Shown here: positions 46,685 to 58,788 of the stretch, piece after piece | How positions within the stretch are numbered: position 1 is the stretch's first letter | How the letters are laid out: each line of letters opens with the position of its first letter | NCBI GenBank assembly: GCA_905160935.1 | Contig: CAJHZI010000515.1 | Span: forward strand, 273,501-337,500 | Origin: Enchytraeus crypticus | Lineage: Eukaryota > Annelida > Clitellata > Enchytraeida > Enchytraeidae | DNA: 64,000 bases | Direction: 5' to 3' | The notes under the pieces: generated by a model | What the model saw: the letters and a program-made list of their open reading frames with translations, nothing else | What the model was told of the DNA's origin: nothing | Database searches by the model: none | Program-made: the position numbers and the translations under genes

Positions 46685-47895
46685 GTTTAGTTCTTTTGCA
46701 GTTCATGCTGACTGCAGTCCATCCTGTTCTAACGTATCCCTGTATTGATCTGAATACTTTATTTAACTGATTTGAATTATTTTAGTATTTTGGCATAATT
46801 TACTTCAGTCCATGCTAATCCTCGCACAGTGAGATGACTCTCATGTTAGGTTTAACTTATCGTCCTACAGGGTAAACCATAAAATAAGTCCTCATTGGAT
46901 CTGGAGATTGGTATTAACCAACGTAAGTAAAAAAGAAGGAATTGCCAAATGAAGGGGTGTTGAGACAGAGATAATTGCTTAAAATTTTTACTAAACTATA
47001 TCTTAACTATATATATAACTGTATCTTTGTTTACAAGATGTTAAATAAAGGTTTGTTGTCAAGAATTTTAGATCAATTCGGCAAATATACACAGCTTTGC
47101 GGAATGCTTACATTTCTATCACTTAGGTTTGCAAGGGTGAAATGACTAAAGAGAGGAAATTTTAAGTTGAAATTTAAGGTGCACAAATTTGACGACTTGT
47201 TTTATGACTGACCCTTCCTTAGACGTTCTGCATGAAAATCCTTTCTATACTTCAAACAGCGGCAGCCACTTCAGTAGTTCTTGAAAAATCAATATTTTTC
47301 GGCTCTGCAATTACACAAAAATAGCAGCAATTGATAATAATAGCACGTAATAAATGTTTTTCATGTTTTGCATAACAATGTTTAGAATAATTACTATCTC
47401 CACTCAGTTTAAGATCTCGCATTCAACGGCAGGCAATTTATTGTTCAATTTTCTTTATTCTTTTTTGAGGATTTCCCAGATTTTACACTGCTATCAGCTG
47501 GCTCGGGAATTAGTCGCATAAATGAATCACAGGAAACAGACGTCTAAAACTCTATATGACGTTACAAAACTTTTAATATTCATAATTAGCACTAAATTCG
47601 TATAGACTCTTTGTTTGCAAACATTCCTTTAATTTACTAAGTTAATGAAGTTAACTTCATTCCATTTACTGGCAGGTCCAAGTCGATTTTTGCTATTACA
47701 TTTTAATTAATGAAAATAAATCAAGGACCAGTACTCCGTTCAAATCCAGTTGAATAGGGTACCGGTATATTGAAATTATTTTTAGGAATTAAGATTTTAT
47801 TATCTATTTTCTAGAAAAATACCAGTTTAATTGTAACTTTTTGTTTTTCCATCTATTTCTTTGAGATGGGAAAGGAGTAAGTATATGATTAGTAG

Positions 47896-48135
47896 GTGAC
47901 GTCATCAGTCAGAGATGACGTCATCAGTCAGAGATGACGTCATCAGTCAGAGATGACATCCTCAGTCAGAGATGACGTCATCAATCAGAGATGACGTCAT
48001 TAGTCAGAGATGACGTCATCAATCAGAGATGACGTCGTCAATCAGAGATGACGTCATCAGTCAGAGATGACGTCATCAGTCAGAGATGACGTCATCAATC
48101 AGAGATGACGTCATCAATCAGAGATGACGTCATCA
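47896..48135. promoter_or_regulatory. 19-bp tandem array of CRE (CREB/ATF) sites
   Basis: Thirteen units of GATGACGTCATCAGTCAGA with single-base variants. Eleven contain the perfect palindromic CRE TGACGTCA; two are mutated (TGACATCC and TGACGTCG). Known: TGACGTCA binds CREB/ATF bZIP dimers. It lies 2.2 kb upstream of the RhoGEF start codon; function is inference. Confidence 0.8.
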
Positions 48136-48204
48136 TATGCTGACATCAACCCTGTCCTTGGAGTAAATATGTGATGAATATACTCCACAATATTTTCTCC
48201 GCAC

Positions 48205-48470
48205 ATCGAACACAAAATGTGGACAAAAAGTGTCGTGCATGTTCCAAGCCTGGGCGTTCATGGTCATATTCCTCCATATGACTCTGTTAATCGAGGCATA
48301 TCAACATACGAATAAGAATAAGTTATCAAACCATATACCAAAGTCTCGGTCTTCCTCTAACATTTTCTTCCATTCGTCCTGTAAAATGTTATTTTAGTAA
48401 ACATTTCTCTCTCAGGACATGATCCACACAATTTTTCTTCCTATTCCGCTGGATATTACTAAATCTAGAT
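48205..48470 (-). mobile_element. Old GA-tail LINE fragment
   Basis: Minus-strand relative with TCTCGGTCTTCCTC, CATTC(T/G)xCCT and TCAGGACATGATCCACACAA..TTCTTCCTATT blocks. Diverged. Confidence 0.6.
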
Positions 48471-48474
48471 ATCC

Positions 48475-49025
48475 CAGAAATCTCAAGTGACTTGAAGAAA
48501 TATTATCAACCTGGATTCAAATTCCTGGAGTAAACAGTCGACTTTTTTGCTTATTTCCTGATTTAAGTGCAACAAATAATAAAGAAAACACACAGGCGGT
48601 ATAAGTAAGCTGCTCTTCTATAGATAACCAGAAGTAGATGAATGTAAATGCCATCACTGCAACTCTTGACTCAAATAATTGCACAGTCGCTCTACCCTTA
48701 GGTTACTTTCCGTTCCCGTGGTTAAACGAGTGTAGGCACAGTGGTTAACACGTGAAACTGTTTCCTGTTAGCTACTGGACGACTTCCGGTCTAAAACTGT
48801 CGTCTAAAACATTTAAATACAGAGCACTATGAAAACCAATCGGCAGAGAAATTTTGCAATTAACGAAATAAGAAATTAAATGAAATTCTTTGAGAGAAAA
48901 GCACCGCAGTAGACGAGCCAGGTTAGTATGCAGTAAATGCTATTCTATTACTTTCCGCATTATGCTACAAACACCTCTTTCCGCCAAAGATTTATATTAT
49001 CTTGTTTGACAAATTTTTTTATCAC
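48475..49025. other. No gene recognised
   Basis: No exon or family identified. Confidence 0.4.
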
Positions 49026-49029
49026 GTAC

Positions 49030-49270
49030 CGGCACCGTTTAGGATCTCTTTTCTTTCTCTGCAGTACATATTTTTGAAGTCGTTTGGGTGAACAGATTTT
49101 TAGTGACCTGTGATGGAGGGACGTCCTTGACATCATCCTTGTATGAAGAAACGTACGATAATTCTTTATTATGAATATTATTATTATTACTATTATTATT
49201 ATTATATTATTATTAAAATTAAATTCTTTTTCTTTTTCATTATTATTATTATTATTATTATTATATCATT
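49030..49270 (+). mobile_element. CR1/L2-like LINE tail with (ATT)n
   Basis: CGTTTGGGTGAACAGATTTTT, GGGACGTCCTTGACATCATC, TATGAAGAAACGTACGATAA and then interrupted ATT repeats to 49265. Confidence 0.85.
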
Positions 49271-49274
49271 CCCA

Positions 49275-49640
49275 TTTTTTTTATTACTATCGATAAGCAT
49301 GTTCATTTCATGGTGATTTTGACCATCATGCAATTGGATGAAAAATAAACAGGTGTTTTTTATAAATTGAATCACATAGGCTTAATTAGTGGAAACGTAA
49401 AGGAGCTTTCTTTGCAATGCCGTTACATGCAACAGCTTTGCAGGTAAATTCCAGCTAAAGTCGGCAGGAAGAATGACTAAATATTGGTGGTTCTCATTTT
49501 GTAAAGTGACCTCCTTCATTACATATATGAATTCTCACAGAAACACCAGTGTTATTGTAACGTAGAAATTAGTTTTCATTTTTATAATTTAGCGGCGTTA
49601 GAGCATTTAATTTATTTTCAAGTCAAGACTGATGTCTAAT
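49275..49640. other. No gene recognised
   Basis: AT-rich, without a recognised feature. Confidence 0.35.
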
Positions 49641-49837
49641 AGTAAGGTAGGTTGTAGTGGGTTTACGTCCATGGCCAGATATGCAAAATTTCTTGTCTAG
49701 AAGACATTACAAGCTCAATTAATAAAATAATTTTAACAGCAAGTTAATGTGTTAAATCCTATTTTGTGTGCAACAAATATTTTATAATCTGGTTATTAAC
49801 ATTGTAACTAGCCTATTGTACGTTTCTTTACTGTATC

Positions 49838-49885
49838 TAACGTCAAGATTAGATGCACATGACTTCTCTTCAAGATGATAGTCTT
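49838..49885 (-). mobile_element. Module M fragment
   Basis: TAACGTCAAGATTAGATGCACATGACTTCTC then TTCAAGATGATAG: minus-strand 3' part of module M. A possible further piece (GTAGGTTGTAGTGGGTTTACG) lies at 49647-49670. Confidence 0.6.
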
Positions 49886-49889
49886 CACA

Positions 49890-50320
49890 AAGGGATATGA
49901 TTCAATTTCTATGCTTTATAATTTTCAACTCTATGTAAATTATATTAATACGAAATACAGGTGTTTCTATTTTCAAACTGTTTTACATTTAGCTTGACTG
50001 TTTTGAATAATCTGGATTTCATCACGGCAGAAGCGAAAAACTAAAGTTAACAAGTAATAAATAGTCAGCCCGTGAATTATAAGACCGATGGTTCGAATCT
50101 TGATCGAGCAGTCTCTTACAGTAATCCTAATTTTGTTGGGAAAAGCATTGTGGTAGGCTACATGAACTTGACGGTAAATACTAATATAATTAGTCAAGAA
50201 AGAAAATATTAAATGGAGAAATTGGTCAAAAGAAAAGAATTTACAACTCTGTACGACTGGTTATATAAGCACGTCTGATATAAATTATGTGCTGTCTAAT
50301 AATACTGTGAAATATATAAA
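49890..50320. other. No gene recognised
   Basis: No exon or family identified. Confidence 0.35.
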
Positions 50321-50324
50321 TACC

Positions 50325-50630
50325 ATTATCAATAGAATGTTGAGGGGATCGGGGATAGGTTGGCTCAGTCGAGATTGAGATGGTATGGGCATATTGTGAG
50401 ATAGGCAGATGAGGATGTAGTGAAGAGTTTGGAGGGAAGAACTGGATGTTAAGCTAGGGAGAGGTAGACCACAATTGACTTGGGATGCGGTAATTAAGAA
50501 GGACATGAAAAATAGGGGATTGACTGATGATACGATGTGGGACAGGGAGGACTGGAGAAAGTCTATTATTATCCCGACCTTGGTTAAACTGGGATTTAAG
50601 GGAAGATGATGATGATGATGATGATATAAA
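50325..50630 (+). mobile_element. 5'-truncated LINE, tail-3 family, with (GAT)n tail
   Basis: The plus frame encodes RLRWYGHIVR, then GRPQLTWDAVIKKDMKN and WDREDWRKSIIIPTLVK with small breaks, the C-terminal region of an RTE/Jockey-like ORF. It ends GGGATTTAAGGGAAGATGATG. Its last about 60 bp are shared with the short elements at 505-640 and 6535-7055. Confidence 0.8.
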
Positions 50631-50634
50631 TACC

Positions 50635-50955
50635 ATTATTATCTACTTATGTTTATTATTTCTTAATAATTAATATTTTATTTACTGTAATGTCTATCTT
50701 CATCAATATAACATAATGCAGGTTCAGCTGTTTTTCACTATTTTAAAACAAATCGTAGTGTAATAGTGAACAAATAAGTAGACCTGACCTTAACTTAGTT
50801 AGATCGACCTGAAATACTTCAACATGCCACTTATGAATTAAAAATCGCCTCAACATCTTACATATATACAGAACATCTTACATAAACAAAACAAATAAAG
50901 GAAAAATATGTATATACAGGTATATAAAAATATATATGTAGGCATAAATATATGT
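50635..50955. other. No gene recognised
   Basis: AT-rich sequence, no feature. Confidence 0.35.
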
Positions 50956-50959
50956 TACA

Positions 50960-51062
50960 GACGGCGGATCAGTTTGAGTGGATTCAAATCCTGGGCTTGC
51001 CTGTCACTGATATCGCCTTCGACAGATGAAACTGACGATAACACTGACGCTTACACCTTTTA
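50960..51062 (+). mobile_element. SINE-1 copy, 5'-truncated
   Basis: Starts at CGGCGGATCAGTTTGAGTGG; keeps the B box and degraded 3' blocks. Confidence 0.82.
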
Positions 51063-51064
51063 AG

Positions 51065-51290
51065 TATTACCGTACTACATGTAAATCGGCAACATAAGCA
51101 AGGAAAGTGTTGCAGTGCGTCAATCAAATGCGTCCAACTAAAATGAAAAATCTTAGAATCCTGCTTTAAGGTAGGAAGCTGAAAGAAAGAAGCCCTTCAG
51201 ACTCCGTCAAACCTTTTACCCTCTTTTAATTATCCGAGATATCTCTAAAACTATCCAGTGGCAAGGCTCATTATCTAACAGCTTTTTAGA
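51065..51290. other. No gene recognised
   Basis: No feature seen. Confidence 0.3.
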
Positions 51291-51295
51291 TCAAG

Positions 51296-51297
<2 letters not shown>

Positions 51298-51355
<58 letters not shown>
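51298..51355. repeat. (CT)n microsatellite
   Basis: Nearly perfect CT run. Confidence 0.96.
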
Positions 51356-51359
51356 TTGC

Positions 51360-51855
51360 CTTTCTCTGCTACGTAAGGCATCACGCAATTACATTCATTG
51401 GACGGAAGGTCGGATTTTTAAATGAAATCTCTCTTGTTAAATTAAATTTCACGTGTTTTTTTCTGTTAACTCGCTCGTATCCAGGTTCTACTGCAGAGAT
51501 TCTCCCAGTAATTACTGGAGATTACACAAAACTAGAATGCGTCCATAATTATCTAAAACAGAATCTGTAAGCTTCACTCCTTGACGTTAAGACCATTAGA
51601 AAGAAATCGTGACACTTCAATTATCTATATGACACGAGGCACAGATCTCGCTTTCATCATGAACCACGCGTGACGAGATGTTGAAACAACGTGTTTGTTA
51701 AATAAGACATGTTATCAAAGAGTCCGACCTTACTATATATCCATATATCCACTTCCGGTTTGATCCGAGCAAGACATGAGAGATACAGTCACGAGACCAA
51801 ACAGTGGTACGAAGAGACGTACAAAGGCAAAGAGCCACAGAGATATGGATAGAAG
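51360..51855. other. No gene recognised
   Basis: An open frame at 51776-52093 (plus) runs through the SINE and GA repeat and is not a gene. Confidence 0.35.
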
Positions 51856-51861
51856 AAAAAA

Positions 51862-51997
51862 TAAGCTAGTAAAGCTAATGTTAATGTCAGCTTCCTCACT
51901 CGAAAGCGATGTCAGTGACGGGCAAGCCCAGGATATGAACCCCGCACATATAGTTCCGCAGTCGAATATCGTAGTAACATCGCCACGGACTCCAGCC
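51862..51997 (-). mobile_element. SINE-1 copy
   Basis: Minus-strand copy from AAGCTAGTAAAGCTAATG to CATCGCCACGGACTCCAG, followed by a GA tract. Confidence 0.9.
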
Positions 51998-52004
51998 CGT
52001 GGAA

Positions 52005-52014
52005 GAGAGGGAGC

Positions 52015-52063
<49 letters not shown>

Positions 52064-52110
52064 GGAGAGAGACAGAGAAATAGAGAGAGATAGAGAGAAA
52101 TAGAGAGATA
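52005..52110. repeat. (GA)n tract
   Basis: GAGA with interspersed AAATA and ACAGA. Confidence 0.93.
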
Positions 52111-52114
52111 CTTA

Positions 52115-52685
52115 GAAGGAAACTATGAGTATTTTTAGATTAATGCAATCTAAATCAGACATGTAACCGTTTAAAAATGAGGTAAGATGAGGTTTTGGTG
52201 TCAGAAATTGAAAGAAATTTTTATTAGGTATTGTCTAGCATTATTTCAATTGTTTATCAATATAACCTTACATATAATCCTCGCATATTTAATTTAATAC
52301 ATATTTAATTTCGCTATCGGGTTTCTAAGGGAATTAATCCAGTTTTTGTATTAAGACTTCTCAAAATTGCAGAACTCGATAGACAGAAACAGCTTTGGAT
52401 TACGAAATAGATCAAATGCCTTCCATGCAAAGAACTCATCATAGATTTAATATCACACTGCGCTGCTTCTGGTTTCCAGCCTCATTAATTCTTGCATGGT
52501 GCTACTAAATTTAGCGTAGAATATCGTGCCAATTTCTTAATGACAAGCGAGAGATATACGTCTGACATTTTCAAGACAACCTTGGATTCTTAACAGGCAG
52601 GTTTTTTTTATAAAGCTAGAAGATCTGCCTTCTATCTTGCCTGAAAAATGATCTTAATATCTGTTTAGTTAGGCAGGCGCATACA
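52115..52685. other. No gene recognised
   Basis: No exon or repeat family recognised. Confidence 0.35.
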
Positions 52686-52690
52686 TTCCT

Positions 52691-52905
52691 ACAAGGAGCA
52701 CACGAACACTAAGAGCACACGAATAGTAGGAGTAAACGAAGAGTAGGAGCATACCAATAGTAGGAGCGTAAGAATAGTTGAAGCATATGAATAGTAGGAG
52801 TGTACGAATAGAAGGAGCATACAAATAGTAGGATCGTACAAATAGTTGGAGCATATGAATAGGAGGAGCGTAGGAATAGGAGGAGTATACGAATAGACCT
52901 GTTAA
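52691..52905. repeat. 17-bp minisatellite, array 1
   Basis: About 12 diverged units of GAGCATACGAATAGTAG. Same unit and orientation as the array at 58789-59185. Confidence 0.93.
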
Positions 52906-53346
52906 TGTACACTTCATATACCTCACTGTGTCTCACTCAGGTACTGCTCTTGAGCATCTACAGGAAATGACGCTATTAAAAAACTTCGTGGGCTACTGTA
53001 GGCCTAGGCCTAGAATATTCCTTTACATAATATACTGTACATTTTAAATAGTCAATTTTTGGCAACTAATCATGACCACTCGTCAATCCAAAGCTGTTCT
53101 AATAGTGGAAGCTATAACCAACTTCCTCCTCTCAAACCCCTGCGCCCAATTATAATAAATAATAATAATAAATAAAGGTATAACTTCCGTTTCCTCAACC
53201 AGGGATGATGTCAGGGACGTCCCCAACAGCACACATCAGTACAGATCAATTCACCCAGACCAATCTGCGAAAGAAATGTGCTGAGGAGAAGTAAGGTCCT
53301 AAACGAAAGCCAGTCCGGTGATCAAAAAATGGTCAAGGTAGATCGA

Positions 53347-56300
53347 TTATGGTGGGAAAAGGTAAGTTTTAAGCTTGCTAGAGAATGTTGAAAGAGAAGA
53401 ACAAGAGCGAAGATTAGCAGGTAAAGAGTTCCAGACTGTGGGTGCTGCGTAAGAAAATGAACGTCTGCCCAATGACGTGAGAATATTTGGAACTGAGAGA
53501 AGATTGGCATCGGTGGAGCGTAGTGCACGTGAGGGACGATAGGGAAGAAGAATTTCAGATAAGTAAGAAGGTTTGCCAAATCGCAGAGTTTTGAAAGTTA
53601 ATAGAGCTATTTTATATTTTATGCATTGATTAACAGGGAGCCAATGAAGACTGCAAAGTAGAGAAAGAGAGCGAAATTGAAGTCGAGAGGACTTACAAAC
53701 AACACGCGCAAGAGAATTTTGGACGTGCTGCAAACGATTGAGAGAAGAAATAGGCAACCCATGTATGAATGAATTACAGTAGTCGAGCTTTGAATGAAAT
53801 ATAGAATTAGCAAGGATAGTGGCTGAATTTCTAGTAAGGGATGGACGTATTTGCCTAATCTGACGAATCTGAAAGAAAGGAGCGCGACAAACAGAATATA
53901 TATGGAATTTAAAGTCAAGGTTTTCATCAAATATGACTCCAGGGTTTTTGGCGGATCGAGAAGGTAAAAGAGCAAGATTCTGAAAATTAACAGAGCTATA
54001 GGTAATACTACTTCTTTGCAAAGGAGTGCCAATTAAAAGGTATTCAGTTTTGGAAGGATTAACGGCAAGACGGTTAGCACAAAACCAGAAATAAACCTTG
54101 TCAGGAATGGATGAGAGATGAGCCAGTTTTTGATCAGAATCATGATTAGAAAAGGAAATATATAGTTGTGTGTCGTCTGCATAGAAATGAAAATTTATGG
54201 AGGACTGGGCAAGCAGGTAGCCAAGAGGAGTGATATATAAAGAGAAGAGCAATGGACCTAACACTGAACTTTGAGGAACACCGCGTAGGAGGGGTAGTTC
54301 CGAAGAGCGATTTTAACCAATAACAACAGATTGTGTGCGACATGAGAGATATGATGTGAGAAGGGAAAAAGCAGAATCAGATATGCCAAAACAAGATCTA
54401 AGCCTATTTATTAGGATGCCATGGTCAATTGTATCAAATGCAGCAGAGAGATCTAGAAGAACCAAGGCAGAAACCTGTTTAGTACTCATGGCCAAGCTAA
54501 GATCATTATGTATACGAAGAAGAGCGGTTTCAGTAGAATGGAGTTTTCTATAAGCAGATTGATAATGAGAGAGAGAAGGGGAAGAATCAAGATGAGTGCA
54601 TAAACGGGTTTAAATTACCTTTTCAAGAAGTTTAGAGATGAAGTTAAGATTGGAAATAGGACGGTAACTGGAAAGATCATCTTTTGGTAGAGAAGGCTTC
54701 TTTAGCAAAGGAGATACAACTGCTTGTTTGAAGAAGGTCGGGAAGATACCATCTGAGAGTGAGAGGTTGATTAAGTAAGTAATAGGAGCAACTAAAACAT
54801 CAATACAGGATTTCAGTAAGCGTGTAGGAATAACATCAAGGCAGCAAGATGAGTCGGTAGAGCGAAGTATAAAATTGCGTAGTTCTTCCGGTTTAGCTGG
54901 TTCAAAACTAGAAAGTAGTGGTGGTTTAGGCATATTTACAGAAATGGAGTTGTCGGTGCCAATGGAGTTGGAGGGTATAGAGCTACAGAGTTTGGCTATT
55001 TTGTCATCGAAAAAGTTGAGAAAAGAGGTAGCAAGAGAAGATGGTGAGGTGGTAGAGGGGAGTGACTTGGGAATGGTGCGATCAAGCAGAGTGTCAAGTG
55101 CTCCCCATAATTTCTTGGGACAATTTTGATTCTGCGAGATTAGATTTTGATAATACAAGCTTTTAGCAAAACTAATCATTTTATTTAATAATTTTCTTTG
55201 CTTGAGGTACTTGGACTTAATGTCTGGATTTCTTAGTTCAGGTGGATTTTTCAGATCCTTCCTGAACTTAGTTTCGAGTTTTGAACGTTCAGATTTTTGT
55301 TTAAGCATTTGTTCAGAAATGAATGGTTTCCTAGGGTTTGAGCGGCAATGAATGGTCTTGAGAGGGGCATGTTTATCTAATATGGAAGAAAGTACGGAGC
55401 TAAATTGAGCTGAATATTCGGAAACAGTTGAAGATGGATTGAAATACAAAGAAGTGGATACAATATCAGCAGAGAAGGCATCAATGTTAATGGAAGACAG
55501 TTTTCTGTAAGTTTTAAGTATTCTGGAAGGGTGTACATTAACAGTCACAGGTAATTTACAGAAAATCGCACTGTGATCTGATAGTGGAGGATCAGAGATT
55601 CCTTGATCAAGAAATGACATGCTGTTTCGAGTGATAAGAAGATCAAGAATATGACCAGAGGAGTGAGTAGGGGAAGATATATGTTGTTTGAGATCAAAGG
55701 CATCAAGTCTTGATAAAAAGGAAGAATAATAGTCATTAGAGTCTAGGTGGATGTTGAAATCACCCATAATTATTAAATCAGTGGGTGATGAGGCAATGTC
55801 TTCAAGAAGCAAAGAAAAATCAGAAATGAAATTGGCCTTGGATAATGAAGGTGGTCTGTAAACAATCAAAAAGAGATAGGATTTGGATTTGCATACAAGA
55901 CGAAACGACATATATTCAAAGGATAAAAACGGAGAACAGTTACAAACAGAAAAAGAAAAAGTTGACCTAAATATAGCAGCGATGCCACCGCCACGACCAG
56001 AAGAACGACCGGTATGTTGAATGGAATAGTCATGAGGGGTGAGAGAGTTAAGGACAGCAGGTGGAGTATCAGGAGAGAGCCATGATTCTGTCAAAAACAG
56101 AATATCAATAGACTCATCAACAATAAACTGTTGAATGAGTTCAGGTTTATTTAGACTTTTTGTAATAGTTGTGGCAGACCGAACATTGAGGCAGTAAGTG
56201 GACAGGTTAGAAAAAGAAGAAACAGGGCCAGGATTCAACTCAACATCGCCTGCTAGAATTAAGAGAAAGGAAAGAAAGAAGTTTAAATGTCGTTTAGAAG

Positions 56301-56649
56301 TGAGATTAAGTGAAACAAAATGAAGATAGGATTTGGAAAAGTATGGCAAAGGTAAAGAATCAAGGCATTGACAAACGGAGGCATGCGGTATAGGTTGGTA
56401 AGTTAGTTTGCATGAGGAAGAAATATGGTCAATGGAACTGCCAGTGAAATGGTTGGTCATTTGTGGAGTAGTGAGGGCTAAAGCAAGATAAATTGAAAGA
56501 AAGAGCAATGAAAGTACATCTATAGCATGAAAAATGGGAAATGATTTCTTTCTGTGGGTGAAGCAGAAGGTTGTAGTGTGTTTAACGTCAAGGTTCAGAA
56601 GCACAAGACTTCTCTTCAAGACGACTCGACACACTCGAGCTACCGTCAC
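53347..56649 (-). pseudogene. LINE ORF: 2A-like N-terminus, AP endonuclease, reverse transcriptase
   Basis: Residues 1-133 form a hydrophobic, Leu/Ser-rich leader. Residues 134-142 are GDVELNPGP, the 2A ribosome-skipping motif (56224-56250). The endonuclease follows with LFLTESWLSP, IYRPP, IMGDFNIH, HILDLLITR and SDHSAIF. The reverse transcriptase has SPLLKKPS, YRPISNLNFISKLLEKV, LDLSAAFDTIDH, GVPQSSVLGPLLFSLYI and FYADDTQLYI. The C-terminus has FHSKLDYCNS and LHWLPV. Two in-frame TAA codons fall in the RT region. The usual Gly of GVPQGS is Ser here. A source protein for retrotransposition when intact; this copy is inactive. Confidence 0.92.
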
Positions 56650-56690
56650 AAATATTACGGTAACAGTAGGTTACATTAGATTAGATTAGG
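56572..56690 (-). mobile_element. Module M as LINE 5' end
   Basis: TGTTACCGTAATATTTGTGA, CGGTAGCTCGAGTGTGTCG, GTCGTCTTGAAGAGAAG and ACACACTACAACCTTC lie directly upstream of the leader-coding region and are read as TVARVCRVVLKRS if the first ATG is used. Confidence 0.85.
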
Positions 56691-57245
56691 TGAAGATTAC
56701 ATTACATTAGATTACATTAGATTAGGTGAAGCAGAAAGAAATCAACCAATTAAAGTAAAGGAAAAACATTCTAGGATAAAAAGGTGTTTAAATATTAGGA
56801 TAAAAAGCGCGGTAAAAAGTGAAAATTTCAAAACAAATATGTTTAAACCATTATCGTAAATTAAAAGAAAATAAATGTATATTGAAATGTAGAAAGTTAT
56901 AAGTAATATAGTAAAGTATATGAGAAACAATTTAACGAATTAAGATAAAAAATTAAATTAAAAACTATATAAAACTATTGTTTGTAAATAAGTGTCATCC
57001 GTTAGGCTCAGCTTAGGCTCTCTCGTAATATATTTATGATTACACTAGGCAAGAATTCATTTTCCTGCCATTAGTTCTGAGTTCGAGGAAGTAAGGTTTA
57101 CTGGGCCACTCTCATTCGCTGTAGTGCAGTGGTCGTTCAGTAGAAGTGCCGTAGAATTAAGAGAACAAATAAGAGCCGACAGGTGGCGTGGTGGCGTGAG
57201 ATATTTACTTATCCACGTGGCCGAGACACTATTATTTACGTGTAT
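56690..57245. other. No gene recognised
   Basis: Begins with a short ATTAGATTACATTAGATTAG repeat (about 56670-56728) flanking the LINE. The rest is AT-rich. Confidence 0.45.
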
Positions 57246-57248
57246 GTA

Positions 57249-57373
57249 AAAGCTAAAAAAGCTACTGTTAACCTCAGTTTCATCACTCGAAAACGATGTC
57301 AGTCACAGGATTTGAACCCCGCACACACTGATCCGCTGTTGAATATTCAACCGACATTGCACTGGCTCTAGCC
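57249..57373 (-). mobile_element. SINE-1 copy
   Basis: Minus-strand copy with an internal deletion in the B-box side (GTCACAGGATTTGAACCCCG). Its outer end is followed by a 12-bp-arm inverted repeat at 57383-57416. Confidence 0.88.
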
Positions 57374-57481
57374 ATGTATTATCTATGTCATACAGTGTAT
57401 ACATTGTATGACATAGACACCGCTGTATCGTCAATATGACATCGATCCTTCTTGCTTCACTGGATTGCATCAATTTCGCTT

Positions 57482-57620
57482 GGCTGTAAATAAAGCCAAT
57501 TTTAACGTCAGTTTCATCCCTCGAAAACGATATCAGTGACGGAAGAGACCAGGATTTGAACCCTGCACAAACTGATCCGCGGTCTAAAATCTTACCGACG
57601 TCGACTCTGGCTCCAGCCAG
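57482..57620 (-). mobile_element. SINE-1 copy
   Basis: Full-length minus-strand copy about 110 bp from the previous one, in the same orientation. Confidence 0.9.
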
Positions 57621-57624
57621 CGCT

Positions 57625-57725
57625 GTTGTCATCCTTGCTTAATTGGATTGCATCAATCCTAGTGGCATCATTGGATTGAATCAATTCTGCTTGCAACACC
57701 GGATTGCATCAACAAGTTTGTTTTA
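57625..57725. repeat. Short ~33-bp tandem repeat
   Basis: Three diverged units of GGATTGCATCAATTCxGCTTG. A related phrase at 57460-57482 flanks the SINE. Confidence 0.6.
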
Positions 57726-57729
57726 AATT

Positions 57730-58780
57730 CAGTATATGAAAGAAATACATAGATCCACACAATTTCTCATCAACTCAGTTTTACGAAGATCATTTCGCTT
57801 TATTTCGTCGGTTTTGTCTTTTTCTGTGCAATTCAGATTTTAATACTTCATATGCAAATCGACTTGCCTGTATATCGGTCACCTTGGAATTCAGATGAAT
57901 TAGGCATAAAATCACTGCCCCTTCAAGAATTTTAGAATTATAGTGATATATTCTCTTTTTAAATTCCTGTTGCTATTTTTTCAAACTTTAGTAACTAGAA
58001 TTTATTTTACTTGTACTTCAGGTTTATTTCGTCTGCCTAGTTATTTTTCAATTTGTATGATTGCGGGGTGGTCAACTAGATAGGTTACTTGTGACCTCTT
58101 TGACGACCTTGATTTTGTATGTCACTGTATATTTTGAGTGTATCGAAATACACATAGTTCTCTCTCTAAAGAGCTGAATACTATAGTGTATGCATTATAT
58201 TTAATTCTTCGCTGGTACTCTTAATTTTAGACTTCGACAGTTTAAATAACGCTACCAAAGAACGCTATACCGAATTGGAAATGGATATTAAAATTTCATT
58301 TTAGAATGAACTTTAATTGGTGCAGCTAATAATGAAATAGACTATACAATACTTTAAAACTCTTTTAACGCCCGTTTTGTACTACTATGGATAGACTCAG
58401 AGACTGAGATTTGTACGGATGATATTCAGCTTATCACGAAAGCGTGCTGACCTACATGTATATTTACACGCAATATTTCTAAGACTTAGCAGCTTCGAAG
58501 CGGCTTGTTTCAGTGCAAATTAGACCAATTTTCTGTGTTGTTCGCAAGACATCAAACACCACGTAATTCCCGATTCTCTTTTTCTTCATTCGCCTAATGG
58601 ACTGGCCAATATTTATGATGCCTCTGTCAACTTTAAATTTTAATAACTCTTAAGTGAAATACGGCAAAAAAACCCTGACGATCCCTGGATGTTGTATGTT
58701 GTAAAGCCGTTAATATCTGGTCCAAAGTTCATTTCATATCTAAGAAGGTACTTAATGTCAAAATGTCATTGTGGTAATAC
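57730..58780. other. No gene recognised
   Basis: About 1 kb with no exon-like segment that I would defend. Confidence 0.4.
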
Positions 58781-58788
58781 CGTACGAG

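Larger units (their letters stand above)
45676..47890 (-). promoter_or_regulatory. Region upstream of RhoGEF exon 1 (putative 5' UTR/promoter region)
   Basis: Upstream of the first coding exon on the minus strand. It contains a SINE-1 scrap and a SINE-2 copy. No core promoter can be named; an untranslated first exon may lie here. Confidence 0.35.
53150..56690 (-). mobile_element. Nearly full-length CR1/L2-like LINE
   Basis: Minus-strand element running from module M at its 5' end (about 56690-56572) to the shared tail block and an AATAATAATAAATAAA-type tail (about 53155-53175). It has a single long reading frame (56649-53347, about 1,100 codons) interrupted by two TAA stops (54610-54612, 54313-54315), an AP endonuclease and a reverse transcriptase. 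No obvious target-site duplication. Relatively young, because the frame is otherwise intact. Confidence 0.93.

Noticed and set aside
54335-55129. Plus-strand frames of 72-84 codons
   Set aside because: Antisense shadows of the LINE reverse-transcriptase region.
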